Shown: positions 50,355-58,685 of the stretch, piece after piece
Layout of the letters: each line of letters opens with the position of its first letter
How positions within the stretch are numbered: position 1 is the stretch's first letter
Source: M3007 sp040397785
GTDB taxonomy: Bacteria > Bacteroidota > Bacteroidia > Chitinophagales > Saprospiraceae
DNA length: 64,000 nucleotides
Assembly: GCA_040397785.1 (NCBI GenBank)
Contig: JBBAVI010000008.1
Coordinates: 31,673 to 95,672 of the forward strand
Direction of reading: 5' to 3'
Notes under the pieces: generated by a model
The model's database searches: none
The model's input: only the letters and a program-made list of their open reading frames with translations
Told to the model about the DNA's origin: nothing
Made by a program: the position numbers and the translations under genes

Positions 50355-51833
50355 GTGAATCGCGCCTTTTTGCTCAATATTTTCTTGCTGCTCTTTATCA
50401 ACCTGCTGATAAAGCCGGTTTTTATATTCGGAATCGACTTGCATGTGCAAAACGAAGTCGGATCCGATTATGGATTGTATTTTGCCTTGTTGAACCTGGC
50501 CTACGTTTTTCAAATTCTGAACGACTTTGGCATCCAGAATTTCAACAACCGCAACATCAGTCAGCACCCGCATTTATTGCCAAAGTATTTTCCCAACTTT
50601 TTGGCACTCAAATTATTACTGAGCACCGCATACGTTTTTCTCACGCTTTTAGCCGCTTTTTTCATCTTGGGCTATGGCAGGGCGGAGTTGCCCTTACTGA
50701 CGATTTTATTGGTCAACCAGGTGCTGGTGCAGCTCATTTTCTTTTTGCGCTCCAATGTTTCCGGTTTAGGCTATTACCAGCTCGACAGTTTTTTATCGGC
50801 CCTCGATAAATTGCTGATGCTGGGCACTTGCAGTATTTTATTATGGGTGGAGCCGTTCAAAAGCGCCTTCACCATCGAATATTTCGCCCTGGCGCAAACG
50901 ATCGCACTCACCCTTACCTTGCTCATTGTGTATGGCTTGTTGCGCCGGAAAGTAAGTTTTTCCCTGCGCCCGAGTTGGGCCGGTAATTGGAAGGCGGGCA
51001 AACCCGCAGTGTTGTTTTTATTGCGCAAAAGTGTGCCTTACGCGTTGGTTATCCTGCTCATGTTTGCCTATTCTCGTTTGGATGCGGTCATTTTAGAGCG
51101 CATTTTGCCCGATGGCAAGGTACACGCTGATGTGTATGCGGGTGCGTACCGCTTGCTGGATGCGAGCAATATGTTTGGGTATTTGTTTGCCACCCTCTTG
51201 TTGCCCATGTTTGCGCGCTTGTTGCGGCACAACAGCATCACGGAAGTGCGTTCCCTGGTTTCCCTAAGTTTTAAGTTGATTTGGGCGGGCAGCATCACCC
51301 TCAGTGCAGCCGTCTTTTTTGCCCGGGCCGATTTGGTGCAGTTGATGATGCCCGCGCGCGCGAGTATTTACCGCTCCGATATTTTGGGCATCCTGATTTG
51401 GGTATTTGTGCCGGTTTGTGTGTTGTATATTTTCAGCACCTTACTGACAGCGCATGAAAAATTAGGGCCCATGAACCGGTATTTTATCATCGGTATTGGC
51501 ATCGATTTGACCTTAAATGCCCTTTTGGTGCCTACGTATCAAGCGTATGGATCGGCGATTGCTACCCTTAGTACGCACCTGTTTGTGGCAGGTGCAGTGG
51601 CCTCGTTGGCGAGTCGGACCTTTGGTTTTAAAGCCACTCGCAGGGGTTTGTTGCAGGTTTTAGGCTTTACCGCCTTTGTTTTGGGCTTTGATTGGCTGGT
51701 TTTTGAAAAAACGGCGTTTGCCTGGCCCTTGCAATTTGGTTTGGCCTTGTTGGCGGGATTGGTGGGGTTGTTGTTGTTTGGGTTATTTGATGTGCGGGCG
51801 GCCCGGCGGGGTTTTACTGGGTTTGGATCTTGA
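50355..51833 (+). CDS. Polysaccharide/oligosaccharide flippase family membrane protein
   Basis: A 492-residue integral membrane protein with about 12-14 hydrophobic helices (from MNRAFLLNIFLLLFINLLIKP through FGLALLAGLVGLLLFGLFDV), resembling Wzx/MATE-fold flippases that move lipid-linked glycans. It has GSDYGLYFALLNLAYVFQILND and SRLDAVILERILP. The start is GTG at 50355. The 12-bp gap to the ABC gene suggests one transcript. No glycosyltransferases are next to it. Confidence 0.82.
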   Translation: MNRAFLLNIFLLLFINLLIKPVFIFGIDLHVQNEVGSDYGLYFALLNLAYVFQILNDFGIQNFNNRNISQHPHLLPKYFPNFLALKLLLSTAYVFLTLLAAFFILGYGRAELPLLTILLVNQVLVQLIFFLRSNVSGLGYYQLDSFLSALDKLLMLGTCSILLWVEPFKSAFTIEYFALAQTIALTLTLLIVYGLLRRKVSFSLRPSWAGNWKAGKPAVLFLLRKSVPYALVILLMFAYSRLDAVILERILPDGKVHADVYAGAYRLLDASNMFGYLFATLLLPMFARLLRHNSITEVRSLVSLSFKLIWAGSITLSAAVFFARADLVQLMMPARASIYRSDILGILIWVFVPVCVLYIFSTLLTAHEKLGPMNRYFIIGIGIDLTLNALLVPTYQAYGSAIATLSTHLFVAGAVASLASRTFGFKATRRGLLQVLGFTAFVLGFDWLVFEKTAFAWPLQFGLALLAGLVGLLLFGLFDVRAARRGFTGFGS

Positions 51834-51842
51834 TAAAATGGG

Positions 51843-51870
51843 TACAAATATTCGACCTCGCGCGAGGTCC
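51843..51870 (+). repeat. Isolated copy of the palindromic repeat
   Basis: A single copy, TACAAATATTCGACCTCGCGCGAGGTC, 9 bp after the flippase stop and some 0.9 kb before the main repeat field. The core is an imperfect palindrome with GACCTC/GAGGTC arms. Confidence 0.7.
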
Positions 51871-51944
51871 TATATCTGCCGTTTATTTTATAAATACGGT
51901 TAATTATATATATTAAAATATTAAAATCAAATATGTTAATAAAA

Positions 51945-51981
51945 AAAGCCTTCCCAAAAGCGAAGCAGTTGAGAAGGCTTT
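51945..51981 (-). terminator. Terminator of the lipoprotein gene
   Basis: A 9-bp stem (AAAGCCTTC/GAAGGCTTT). Read on the minus strand the hairpin is followed by seven T residues, fitting the convergent lipoprotein gene. On the plus strand the T-run is weak. Confidence 0.75.
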
Positions 51982-52015
51982 AATTTATCGCTTATCGCAC
52001 AATTGCAATACAACC

Positions 52016-52609
52016 CTACTGCAATTTCAAGTGAAACTTCCCTTCCGTTAAATTAATCTTTGGTTCCAACCCCCAAGAGTTAGGACCATTTCCATTTTTT
52101 TCTTTGGTGAAAAACTGAAAGCGCCCTTGCACTGTGCCAGCTATAGAATCAATAGAAACCACTTCGATAAAATGATCATTGCGGGTGCTATCAATTTTAT
52201 AAGTTCCAATCAATTGATCGTAATCCTGGTCTACAAATAAAGCCATCTGTGGGATCTTATCGACCTCATCCCAATCGTAATAAGCCTCTAAACTATACTT
52301 TCCTATCTTCGCAGGTATATCATATACTCTAAATCCATATCCCCTTAAATAAGGGTCTCTGTAGTTCGCAGAAATAACGAATACTTGTTTGTCTTCAGTA
52401 TAATAAACCGTTTGTGCATTAAAAGACAACAAAACGCCATTTTTAAAACAAGTGCATTTACCCAATTCAATGATATCGTTCAAGGTATCCGTAGTGCTTG
52501 TTAGCGTGTCTACAGGATTTTTTGTAACTGGTGTAATTGGTGTTTGCTCTTTTTGGCAAGCATGGCCCAAGAGCAGTATGGTTGTGATTATTAGAATAAA
52601 TCGAAGCAT
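52016..52609 (-). CDS. Hypothetical lipoprotein
   Basis: A 197-residue protein with a lipoprotein signal, lipobox LGHAC (Cys 18), then a Thr/Pro-rich linker and a beta-rich domain with DIPAKIGKYSLEAYYDWDEVDK, a pattern like small surface lipoproteins of the phylum. A Cys pair (CTC) occurs near residue 52. Function unknown. Confidence 0.75.
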   Translation of the reverse strand: MLRFILIITTILLLGHACQKEQTPITPVTKNPVDTLTSTTDTLNDIIELGKCTCFKNGVLLSFNAQTVYYTEDKQVFVISANYRDPYLRGYGFRVYDIPAKIGKYSLEAYYDWDEVDKIPQMALFVDQDYDQLIGTYKIDSTRNDHFIEVVSIDSIAGTVQGRFQFFTKEKNGNGPNSWGLEPKINLTEGKFHLKLQ

Positions 52610-52768
52610 GGCTTATTGGCGTTTTGAATTTTAGAGATTTTCGTCGTATTGGTTAATGGATTTGTATGTGTTTGGGGTGTTCATTTACCTAATTTTATGT
52701 AACGGGTAAAGATTTACAAATATACAACCGCTCACGACATAGGGAGGGGTTGTATTGTTAATGTTGAT

Positions 52769-52908
52769 TACAAATATGCGACCTCTCGCGAGGTCGGTTG
52801 GGTGTGGATGTTGAACGGGGTTTCTACAAATATGCGACCTCTAGCGAGGTCGGTTGAGCGTGGATGTTTGACGGGGTTTCTACAAATGTGCGACCTCTAG
52901 CGAGGTCG
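52769..52908 (+). repeat. Tandem palindromic repeats, direct copies
   Basis: Two 56-bp units (52769-52824, 52825-52880) and a partial third (52881-52908), each starting TACAAAT and holding the palindrome GACCTCTAGCGAGGTC or its CTCGCG variant. The stretch between palindromes is itself nearly the same in both full units (GTGGATGTT, ACGGGGTTTC), so this is tandem duplication. Confidence 0.88.
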
Positions 52909-53046
52909 GGAGCCTTTGAATTGCAATGCTGGCTACCAATATTCAACTTCTATTGCAATATAATCATAGTTACTCCAACCGCATCTATTGGTCTTGGAAG
53001 AACTTATGCATTGGTAGAAAATATTGATTTGTCCAACGTAATCAAT

Positions 53047-53127
53047 CGACCTCGCTAGAGGTCGCATATTGGTAGAAACGAAATGCCAAGCCGCAGCGTC
53101 CGACCTCGCTAGAGGTCGCATATTGGT
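53047..53127 (-). repeat. Palindromic repeats, inverted copies
   Basis: Two inverted copies (53047-53074 and 53101-53127) of the same element, 54 bp apart, reading TACCAATATGCGACCTCTAGCGAGGTCG or its partial on the minus strand. With the direct copies they flank 138 bp of unrelated DNA. Confidence 0.85.
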
Positions 53128-53275
53128 TATTTAAGTTAAAAATCTTACTTTGACCTACCTTGATTGATCTACGATAAAATACAGTATTAACCTGAAGTTA
53201 GATCAACATCAATAACATTTATACTGCCCCAAATCGATATACCACCAAAATTCCAGAACTTCTTCCCCATCCCCA

Positions 53276-53307
53276 TTGTTTAAAATCAATATTTTCCCGT
53301 AATTTTG
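53276..53307 (+). promoter_or_regulatory. Predicted mnmA promoter
   Basis: TTG (53276-53278), 21 bp, TAATTTTG (53300-53307), fitting the Bacteroidota consensus, about 70 bp before the mnmA ATG. Confidence 0.6.
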
Positions 53308-53376
53308 CACTCTTTTTCAACAAACTAAGCCTCGATTCGATCCAAATGATCGGATTCCGGGCCGGAAAACACGAAT

Positions 53377-54480
53377 ATGTCGCGTTTAGGTAAAGCATTA
53401 GTCGCCATGTCGGGCGGAATCGACAGTACCGTCACTGCTGTGTTGCTGCACGAGGAAGGCTGGGAAGTCGTAGGTGTAACCATGAAAACCTGGGACTATG
53501 CCACTTCCGGCGGTTCCAAAAAAGAAACGGGCTGTTGCTCGCTCGATAGCATCAACGACGCGCGCCAGGTGGCCGTAAAACTGGGTTTTCACCATTTCAT
53601 CGTGGATATTCGCGACGAATTTGGCGATTATGTCATAGATAATTTTGTGGACGAATACATGGCAGGCCGCACCCCCAACCCCTGCGTGCTCTGCAACACC
53701 CATATCAAATGGAACAGCCTCCTGCGCCGGGCCGATATGCTCGATTGCGAATTTATCGCGACCGGCCATTACGGCATTATCAATGAACTGGAAGGCCGCA
53801 AATACATTACCCGCGCAGTGGATCGACAAAAAGACCAATCCTATGTGCTGTGGGGATTGAGCCAGGACTGCCTCAACCGCACCCGCATGCCCCTCGGGGT
53901 ATTCACCAAGCCGGAAGTGCGGCAAATGGCGGCCGAACGTGGCTGGGATGAACTGAGCAAGAAAGCGGAGAGTTACGAAATCTGTTTTGTGCCCGATAAC
54001 GATTACCGGGGTTTTCTGCGCCGCCGCATTGATGGCTTAGACGAACAGGTGGCCGGTGGACAATTTGTGGATGTGCAAGGCAAGGTCCTGGGTACCCACG
54101 AGGGCTACCCTTTTTATACGGTGGGCCAACGCAAGGGCTTGGGCATCGCGTTGGGCGAACCCATGTTTGTCACCGAAATCCGGCCTGACACCAATACCGT
54201 CGTGCTGGGTCGGGAGGATGCCCTGATTCGCAATGGTATGATGGTGGGCAAGCTCAACTTGATGAAATACGATGCCATCCCGGAAAGCGGTATTGAAACC
54301 GTGACCAAAGTGCGTTACCGCGATGGCGGCACCTTGAGTACCCTGCGTCCGGTGGGCAAAGATATAGAGGTGCAATTTCATGCCAATGTGAAAGGCGTGG
54401 CCCCTGGACAAAGCGCTGTTTTTTACGAAGGCGACGATGTCGTAGGCGGTGGCATCATTCAAGGCAGTTACTTCGAATAA
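53377..54480 (+). CDS. mnmA: tRNA-specific 2-thiouridylase MnmA
   Basis: MnmA thiolates U34 of tRNA-Lys, -Glu and -Gln. The 367-residue product has the PP-loop MSGGIDSTVTAVLL, the first catalytic Cys in TPNPCVLCNTHIKW, FIATGHYG, KDQSYVLWGLSQDCLNR and the second Cys in YEICFVPDNDYRGF, followed by the C-terminal domain with YTVGQRKGLGI. Length is normal. tsaB follows 8 bp downstream. Confidence 0.96.
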   Translation: MSRLGKALVAMSGGIDSTVTAVLLHEEGWEVVGVTMKTWDYATSGGSKKETGCCSLDSINDARQVAVKLGFHHFIVDIRDEFGDYVIDNFVDEYMAGRTPNPCVLCNTHIKWNSLLRRADMLDCEFIATGHYGIINELEGRKYITRAVDRQKDQSYVLWGLSQDCLNRTRMPLGVFTKPEVRQMAAERGWDELSKKAESYEICFVPDNDYRGFLRRRIDGLDEQVAGGQFVDVQGKVLGTHEGYPFYTVGQRKGLGIALGEPMFVTEIRPDTNTVVLGREDALIRNGMMVGKLNLMKYDAIPESGIETVTKVRYRDGGTLSTLRPVGKDIEVQFHANVKGVAPGQSAVFYEGDDVVGGGIIQGSYFE

Positions 54481-54488
54481 ACTGCGCC

Positions 54489-55202
54489 ATGGCCAACATT
54501 TTACTGATCGAAACAGCCACCGAGGTGTGTGGTGCGGCTATTGCTGTGGATGGCCAGATTGTTGCGCTCCAGGAGGAACTGGATACGCAAAGCCATGCAA
54601 CGCTGTTAACCCTTCAAATTCAGCAATGCGTACAGGATTCCGGCATTCCGTTGCAGGCCTTGGATGCCGTTTGTGTCAGTAGGGGGCCAGGGTCCTATAC
54701 GGCTTTGCGCGTGGGAAGTTCGGTCGCCAAAGGCATTTGTTATGCGCTGGATAAGCCCCTGATTGCAGTGGACACGTTACAGGCACTCGCTTGGGCAAGT
54801 CGCGCCAGTTGGCCGCATTTGACGCAAGCGACCTTTTTTGCACCCATGATAGATGCCCGCCGACAAGAAATCTGGATGGCTTTGTACGATGCACAGTTGC
54901 GGGAAGTCTTGCCAGCACAGCCATTTGTACTGGAAGACAATTTATTTCACGAAATACTGCCTGCCAAAATTTGGGAACAAGCCGGGTTTTCTATTATTTT
55001 GTCAGGGAACGGAAGCCTGAAGGCAGGTAGTTACCTGTTGGCTGAAGAAACGGCAGATGGCGGGGTTGAGAAAAGTTCTGTCGGGTACTTGTCACATCTT
55101 GCTTTTGAATATCTAAAAATAGATGAATTTCAGGATGTGGCATATTATGAACCGTTTTATATGAAGCCTCCAAACATTACAATTCCCAATAAGGTGTTGT
55201 AA
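54489..55202 (+). CDS. tsaB: tRNA threonylcarbamoyladenosine biosynthesis protein TsaB
   Basis: TsaB is a partner of TsaD/TsaE in t6A37 formation. The 237-residue protein starts ANILLIETATEVCGAAI and has the ASKHA signature VCVSRGPGSYTALRVGSSVAKGICYAL. It probably has no ATPase activity. It follows mnmA in one tRNA-modification operon. Confidence 0.94.
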   Translation: MANILLIETATEVCGAAIAVDGQIVALQEELDTQSHATLLTLQIQQCVQDSGIPLQALDAVCVSRGPGSYTALRVGSSVAKGICYALDKPLIAVDTLQALAWASRASWPHLTQATFFAPMIDARRQEIWMALYDAQLREVLPAQPFVLEDNLFHEILPAKIWEQAGFSIILSGNGSLKAGSYLLAEETADGGVEKSSVGYLSHLAFEYLKIDEFQDVAYYEPFYMKPPNITIPNKVL

Positions 55203-55387
55203 TAGTTTAATTTATTGTCAAAATTTATTCAAGTTATCTGATCTTTGTACCGCCTTGGTTATCAAATAGTTGTGTGGTTGTTTGATTTTAATGCATTTTT
55301 TTTCTCATGTCAATTCATCATTTGGCACAATTTTGGGAATGTAAAAACAGTTGAATTAAAGTACAAATTACTTTCAAAACATTTTAT

Positions 55388-55726
55388 ATGAGAAAAGCGA
55401 AAAGCGACGCAATTGTCTTGAAGAAGGGACAACAAGACATTTTGCTGGATTACAACGAATTGCGCAAGGCTGTACTAGTATTGCGTGCAGTGAATCACAA
55501 ACTGCGTCAACGTATGATCGACCTTCTGGAAGAGCATCAGCGTATGACCGTAACAGACATCTATGTAAAATTGCGGTTGGAGCAGAGTGTCGCGAGCCAG
55601 CATCTTGCGATTTTGCGCAAAGCGGGTGTCGTGATTACCGAACGGCAGGGCAAATTTATTTTTTACGGGTTGGATAAATCCCGCCTCACCCAAATCTCCC
55701 AATTAGTAGAAGACCTCGCGGCGTAA
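55388..55726 (+). CDS. ArsR family winged-helix regulator 1
   Basis: A 112-residue protein with a winged HTH: LRQRMIDLLEEHQRMTVTDIYVKLRLEQSVASQHLAILRKAGVVITERQGKFIFYGLD. No metal-binding CxC motif of ArsR/SmtB is present, so the signal may not be a metal. A terminator closes the transcript at 55753. The next gene is a paralogue. Confidence 0.88.
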   Translation: MRKAKSDAIVLKKGQQDILLDYNELRKAVLVLRAVNHKLRQRMIDLLEEHQRMTVTDIYVKLRLEQSVASQHLAILRKAGVVITERQGKFIFYGLDKSRLTQISQLVEDLAA

Positions 55727-55752
55727 AATTTTACCTGCTATTTCTTCCCAAG

Positions 55753-55799
55753 AATGCTGCATTTCAATTGCTTTTGCAATTGTGTGCAGCATTTTTTTT
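55753..55799 (+). terminator. Terminator between the two ArsR-like genes
   Basis: A 9-bp stem AATGCTGCA/TGCAGCATT, with an inner CAATTGC-like stem, followed by eight T residues. Confidence 0.88.
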
Positions 55800-55884
55800 G
55801 TGTATATTGTTTGTTGTCAATAGAAATCGCATATTTGCCTTCACAAATGAGCAATCCCTACATTGTATCCAAAGAGAAAACTAA

Positions 55885-56205
55885 ATGAGCAAACACCTCG
55901 CACTCCCAACTGAAAACGTAGAAGCGCTCCAGGCTGCTTCCGACATTATGCGTGCACTAGCACATCCACTGCGTCTGAGAATGCTGCATTACATCGATGA
56001 AAAGGGTTCATCGTGTGTAAATGATATTTTTGAAGCGATGGGCATTGAACAATCTATTGCTTCGCAGCACCTGCGCATTTTGCGTCAAACGGGCCTTGTT
56101 TTTACCCGGCGTGAGCAGAAATTCGTGTTTTATTCTGTCAACTACGCCAAAGTTGAAGCCGCTGGCAAAACAGCGGTGATCATTGCGGCGTTTGTGGATC
56201 AATAA
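55885..56205 (+). CDS. ArsR family winged-helix regulator 2
   Basis: A 106-residue paralogue of the previous protein: LAHPLRLRMLHYIDEKGSSCVNDIFEAMGIEQSIASQHLRILRQTGLVFTRREQKFVFYSVN. The shared EQS[VI]ASQHL[AR]ILR core is diagnostic. A single Cys is in the HTH (SSC), but no clear metal site. Separate terminators suggest separate transcription. Confidence 0.9.
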   Translation: MSKHLALPTENVEALQAASDIMRALAHPLRLRMLHYIDEKGSSCVNDIFEAMGIEQSIASQHLRILRQTGLVFTRREQKFVFYSVNYAKVEAAGKTAVIIAAFVDQ

Positions 56206-56231
56206 CTACCTGGTTTTTTAAGGCTTTATTG

Positions 56232-56275
56232 GGCAGGTTGATGCATTTTTTACCATATTTTTGCATCAACCTGCC
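56232..56275. terminator. Perfect 14-bp inverted repeat between convergent genes
   Basis: GGCAGGTTGATGCA/TGCATCAACCTGCC around a T-rich 16-nt loop. It lies between the second ArsR-like gene and the convergent PorT-like gene, so a shared terminator is likely, although no T-run follows the stem on either strand. Confidence 0.6.
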
Positions 56276-56291
56276 GAATCACTCCAAAACG

Positions 56292-57044
56292 CTAAAACGC
56301 AATACCCAAACGCAGCGCCAGCATCCGAATGGTGCCTTTTGAGTCTTCTTTCTTGATGTCCGTTTCGGTGGTGTACACTTGGCCGCGATTGTCTGTGACA
56401 TCTGTAAACACCTGTTGATAGGCCAGTCCTATAATCAGCGAGGTGCCTCCCGTTAGGTTATACTCTACTCCACCACCCAATCCCCATGCCAGGGAGATTT
56501 TTTTGACCTCTTTCTTAATGTTGATGTCGTTGGCATCGTCCTGGTTGGCACCTGGCAGATCGTTATCGCCTTTGATATCACCCGATGCTTTCGACAAAAA
56601 GGACAAATTGATGGTTGGAATTTCTGCATAATACCGAAATTTGTCGCCGTCCGAACCCGAACGCATTTTGAGTCCGATCGGAATCTCCACATAATTGATG
56701 CGGTAATGCAGTTTCGCTTGGTTTGGCAAGGTTTGCAAAGGGGTAATTAACTCCGAATTGGGCCAAAATTTACCACTGAGATACCCGTTTTGGATCGTTC
56801 CGCCCTGATTGAACCCAAAGCCCAACCCAACGGTGATGGCGTAGTTTTCAGCAAAGTAATATTCACCCACCGCACCAAGTCGTAAACCCAGGTTGGCACT
56901 TACACCTTCTATCTTTTTGTCGTCGGTACGCATCCAGCTAAATGTTGGGCTGGTTTGAAATCCGAAGCGAAAAGATTTTTGAGCCGCTACTTTTCCAGCA
57001 ATCAGGAAAAGGAAAAAGGTACATGCAAAGACAATTTTTTTCAT
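56292..57044 (-). CDS. PorT-family outer-membrane beta-barrel protein
   Basis: A 250-residue protein from the ATG at 57044 with a signal peptide (KKIVFACTFFLFLIAGKVAAQ) and an 8-strand barrel layout (FRFGFQTSPTFSWMRTDDKK, VGEYYFAENYAITVGLGFGF, VEIPIGLKMRSG, GGVEYNLTGGTSLIIGLAYQQ, ALRLGIAF). It resembles PorT-like (OMP_b-brl_2) proteins. Whether it is the type IX PorT itself or a paralogue cannot be told. It is divergent from gldB by 63 bp. Confidence 0.85.
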   Translation of the reverse strand: MKKIVFACTFFLFLIAGKVAAQKSFRFGFQTSPTFSWMRTDDKKIEGVSANLGLRLGAVGEYYFAENYAITVGLGFGFNQGGTIQNGYLSGKFWPNSELITPLQTLPNQAKLHYRINYVEIPIGLKMRSGSDGDKFRYYAEIPTINLSFLSKASGDIKGDNDLPGANQDDANDINIKKEVKKISLAWGLGGGVEYNLTGGTSLIIGLAYQQVFTDVTDNRGQVYTTETDIKKEDSKGTIRMLALRLGIAF

Positions 57045-57107
57045 AACGCGCAGTTTTTTCAGCTTAATTAAATTTGAACGGCTAAAATCGCGGTTTTTTT
57101 CAGGACT

Positions 57108-58121
57108 ATGCAACAAAACTTAATAAACACGTTCCGTATTGTCATAATATTAACAATGACCGTACTGTTTTTATCCGAATGCGATTTCAGCGAGGGCAAA
57201 ATTATACCAATCAAGCGGTTTGAACGCGCCCTATTTGCATTGGATACCAATAATGTCCAAATTGGCGCAGATTCTTTGGCCAAGCAATACCCAATTATGC
57301 TTCCGCTTTTTACAAACAACCTGATTCACGACCAAACCAACCCCGCCGAAATGCCCTTGCAGGCCTTAAATAGTTTCCTGCGTGCGCCGCAAATCAGGGC
57401 GCTCAACGATTCAGTACAAAAGGCATTTCCTGATTTAGGCTGGCTTGAAAAGGATTTAGGATATTTATTCAGCAATTATCAGCATAATTTTCCTGCAAAA
57501 CCAACGCCTGAAGTAGTTACGTTCATTTCGGAATACGCCACGGATGTATTTACGGCGGGTGATAGCCTGTGTGGTATTGGCCTGGATATGTTTCTAGGTG
57601 AATATTACCCTGGTTATAACCCCGAAATTTTTCCGGCTTTTATTCGCAGGCAGTTTAAGCCCGAATATATCCCGGTGCGATTGGCAAAGGCCTTGGCGCA
57701 GAATTTATTGCCGCCGCCGCCAGCCGAACGCCGTTTGCTGGATTTGATGCTTCATAATGGCAAATTATTGTATATTATTGATCTTTTGTTGCCAGAAACA
57801 CCCGATAGTATGAAAATGGGGTACACCCAAGTGCAGATGGAAGGTTGTTTTGCCAACGAAAAAGAAGTGTGGGCGCGTATACTTGATCAAAACCTGCTCT
57901 ATTCGGCCGATTATACCAAAATCAGAAAACTCATCGAGCCTAGCCCAAATGCGCCCGCTGTTTTTCAGGAGGCTCCCGGCGAAATTGGCAACTGGGTAGG
58001 CTGGCAAATCATCAAAGCTTACAAAAAACGCAACCCCAATGCCAGCATTCAAGATATTTTGAACTTTAAAGACGCTCAGAAGTTTTTAGAACAGTCGAAA
58101 TACAAACCCAAACGCACCTAA
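57108..58121 (+). CDS. gldB: Gliding motility lipoprotein GldB-like
   Basis: A 337-residue protein with an N-terminal lipoprotein-like signal (VIILTMTVLFLSEC; -1 Glu is atypical) and GldB features: DMFLGEYYPGYNPEIFPAFIRRQFKPEYIPVRL, LLYIIDLLLPETPDSMKMGYTQVQMEGC, NEKEVWARILDQNLLYS and GEIGNWVGWQIIKAYKKRNPN. GldB is needed for gliding in flavobacteria. Here it is divergent from a PorT-like gene. Confidence 0.85.
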   Translation: MQQNLINTFRIVIILTMTVLFLSECDFSEGKIIPIKRFERALFALDTNNVQIGADSLAKQYPIMLPLFTNNLIHDQTNPAEMPLQALNSFLRAPQIRALNDSVQKAFPDLGWLEKDLGYLFSNYQHNFPAKPTPEVVTFISEYATDVFTAGDSLCGIGLDMFLGEYYPGYNPEIFPAFIRRQFKPEYIPVRLAKALAQNLLPPPPAERRLLDLMLHNGKLLYIIDLLLPETPDSMKMGYTQVQMEGCFANEKEVWARILDQNLLYSADYTKIRKLIEPSPNAPAVFQEAPGEIGNWVGWQIIKAYKKRNPNASIQDILNFKDAQKFLEQSKYKPKRT

Positions 58122-58187
58122 ATATCGTTGTTCACCATAACATTGTAACCATTCAGTCTTACGCGATCGTTCATTTTTAGTTGCCTC

Positions 58188-58643
58188 ATGCTGTGCCTTT
58201 GTGCCTTGAATGCACAAAATAGCCCAAATTTTTATGCAAAAGCGGTGGTGCAGGAAACACTGGCAGGTGCGCCGTTTGAACTGACCATTCACTATGAAAA
58301 TGGTCAAGGCGGGCAATTTATAGCACCTGATTGGCAAGCCGCCGGGTTTTCGGTGGTTGCAACCAGTCAATCTTCCAGTATGACCATCCAAAATGGGGTA
58401 ACCAACGCCGTTATCCGGTATCAATACACCCTGGTTGCGCTTCAAAGTGGTACGCACACCATTCCATCGGCTACCATGAAACTGGGCAAAACGGAATACC
58501 ATACGGAGCCCATCACGATTCAAGTAGGAGAAAATCCCAACGGTAGGCTGGAGCCCGAACGGCCACACACGGGCCCCAAAACACAGGAACCGTCGGAGCG
58601 ACAAGAAAAATTGAAAAAAACGCTGAAAACTACGCGGATTTGA
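58188..58643 (+). CDS. Short BatD-like exported protein
   Basis: A 151-residue product with one BatD-type immunoglobulin-like domain: APFELTIHYENGQGGQFIAPDW, VVATSQSSSMTIQNGVTNAVIRYQYTLVALQSG and HTIPSATMKLGK, then a Pro/Glu/Lys-rich tail. It lacks the transmembrane and cytoplasmic parts of BatD. The start is uncertain: the ATG at 58188 gives a short signal (CLCALNAQ), and an ATT a few codons upstream would give a better one. It precedes full-length BatD by 42 bp. Confidence 0.75.
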   Translation: MLCLCALNAQNSPNFYAKAVVQETLAGAPFELTIHYENGQGGQFIAPDWQAAGFSVVATSQSSSMTIQNGVTNAVIRYQYTLVALQSGTHTIPSATMKLGKTEYHTEPITIQVGENPNGRLEPERPHTGPKTQEPSERQEKLKKTLKTTRI

Positions 58644-58685
58644 TGTTTTGTTTCTGATTTTTGCCCTGCATCTGATGCGCATGCC

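Larger units (their letters stand above)
52610..53376. other. Gene-free region with palindromic repeat field
   Basis: No protein-coding gene is supported in this 767-bp stretch. It carries three direct and two inverted copies of a palindromic element (see repeat entries) and the mnmA promoter near its right end. The middle (52909-53046) shows nothing else. Confidence 0.6.

Noticed and set aside
52769..52908. CRISPR-like array (28-bp repeats, 28-bp gaps, even 56-bp spacing)
   Set aside because: Only three copies, the repeat itself is palindromic, and the two gaps are nearly identical to each other, so they are not spacers. No cas genes are in the window.
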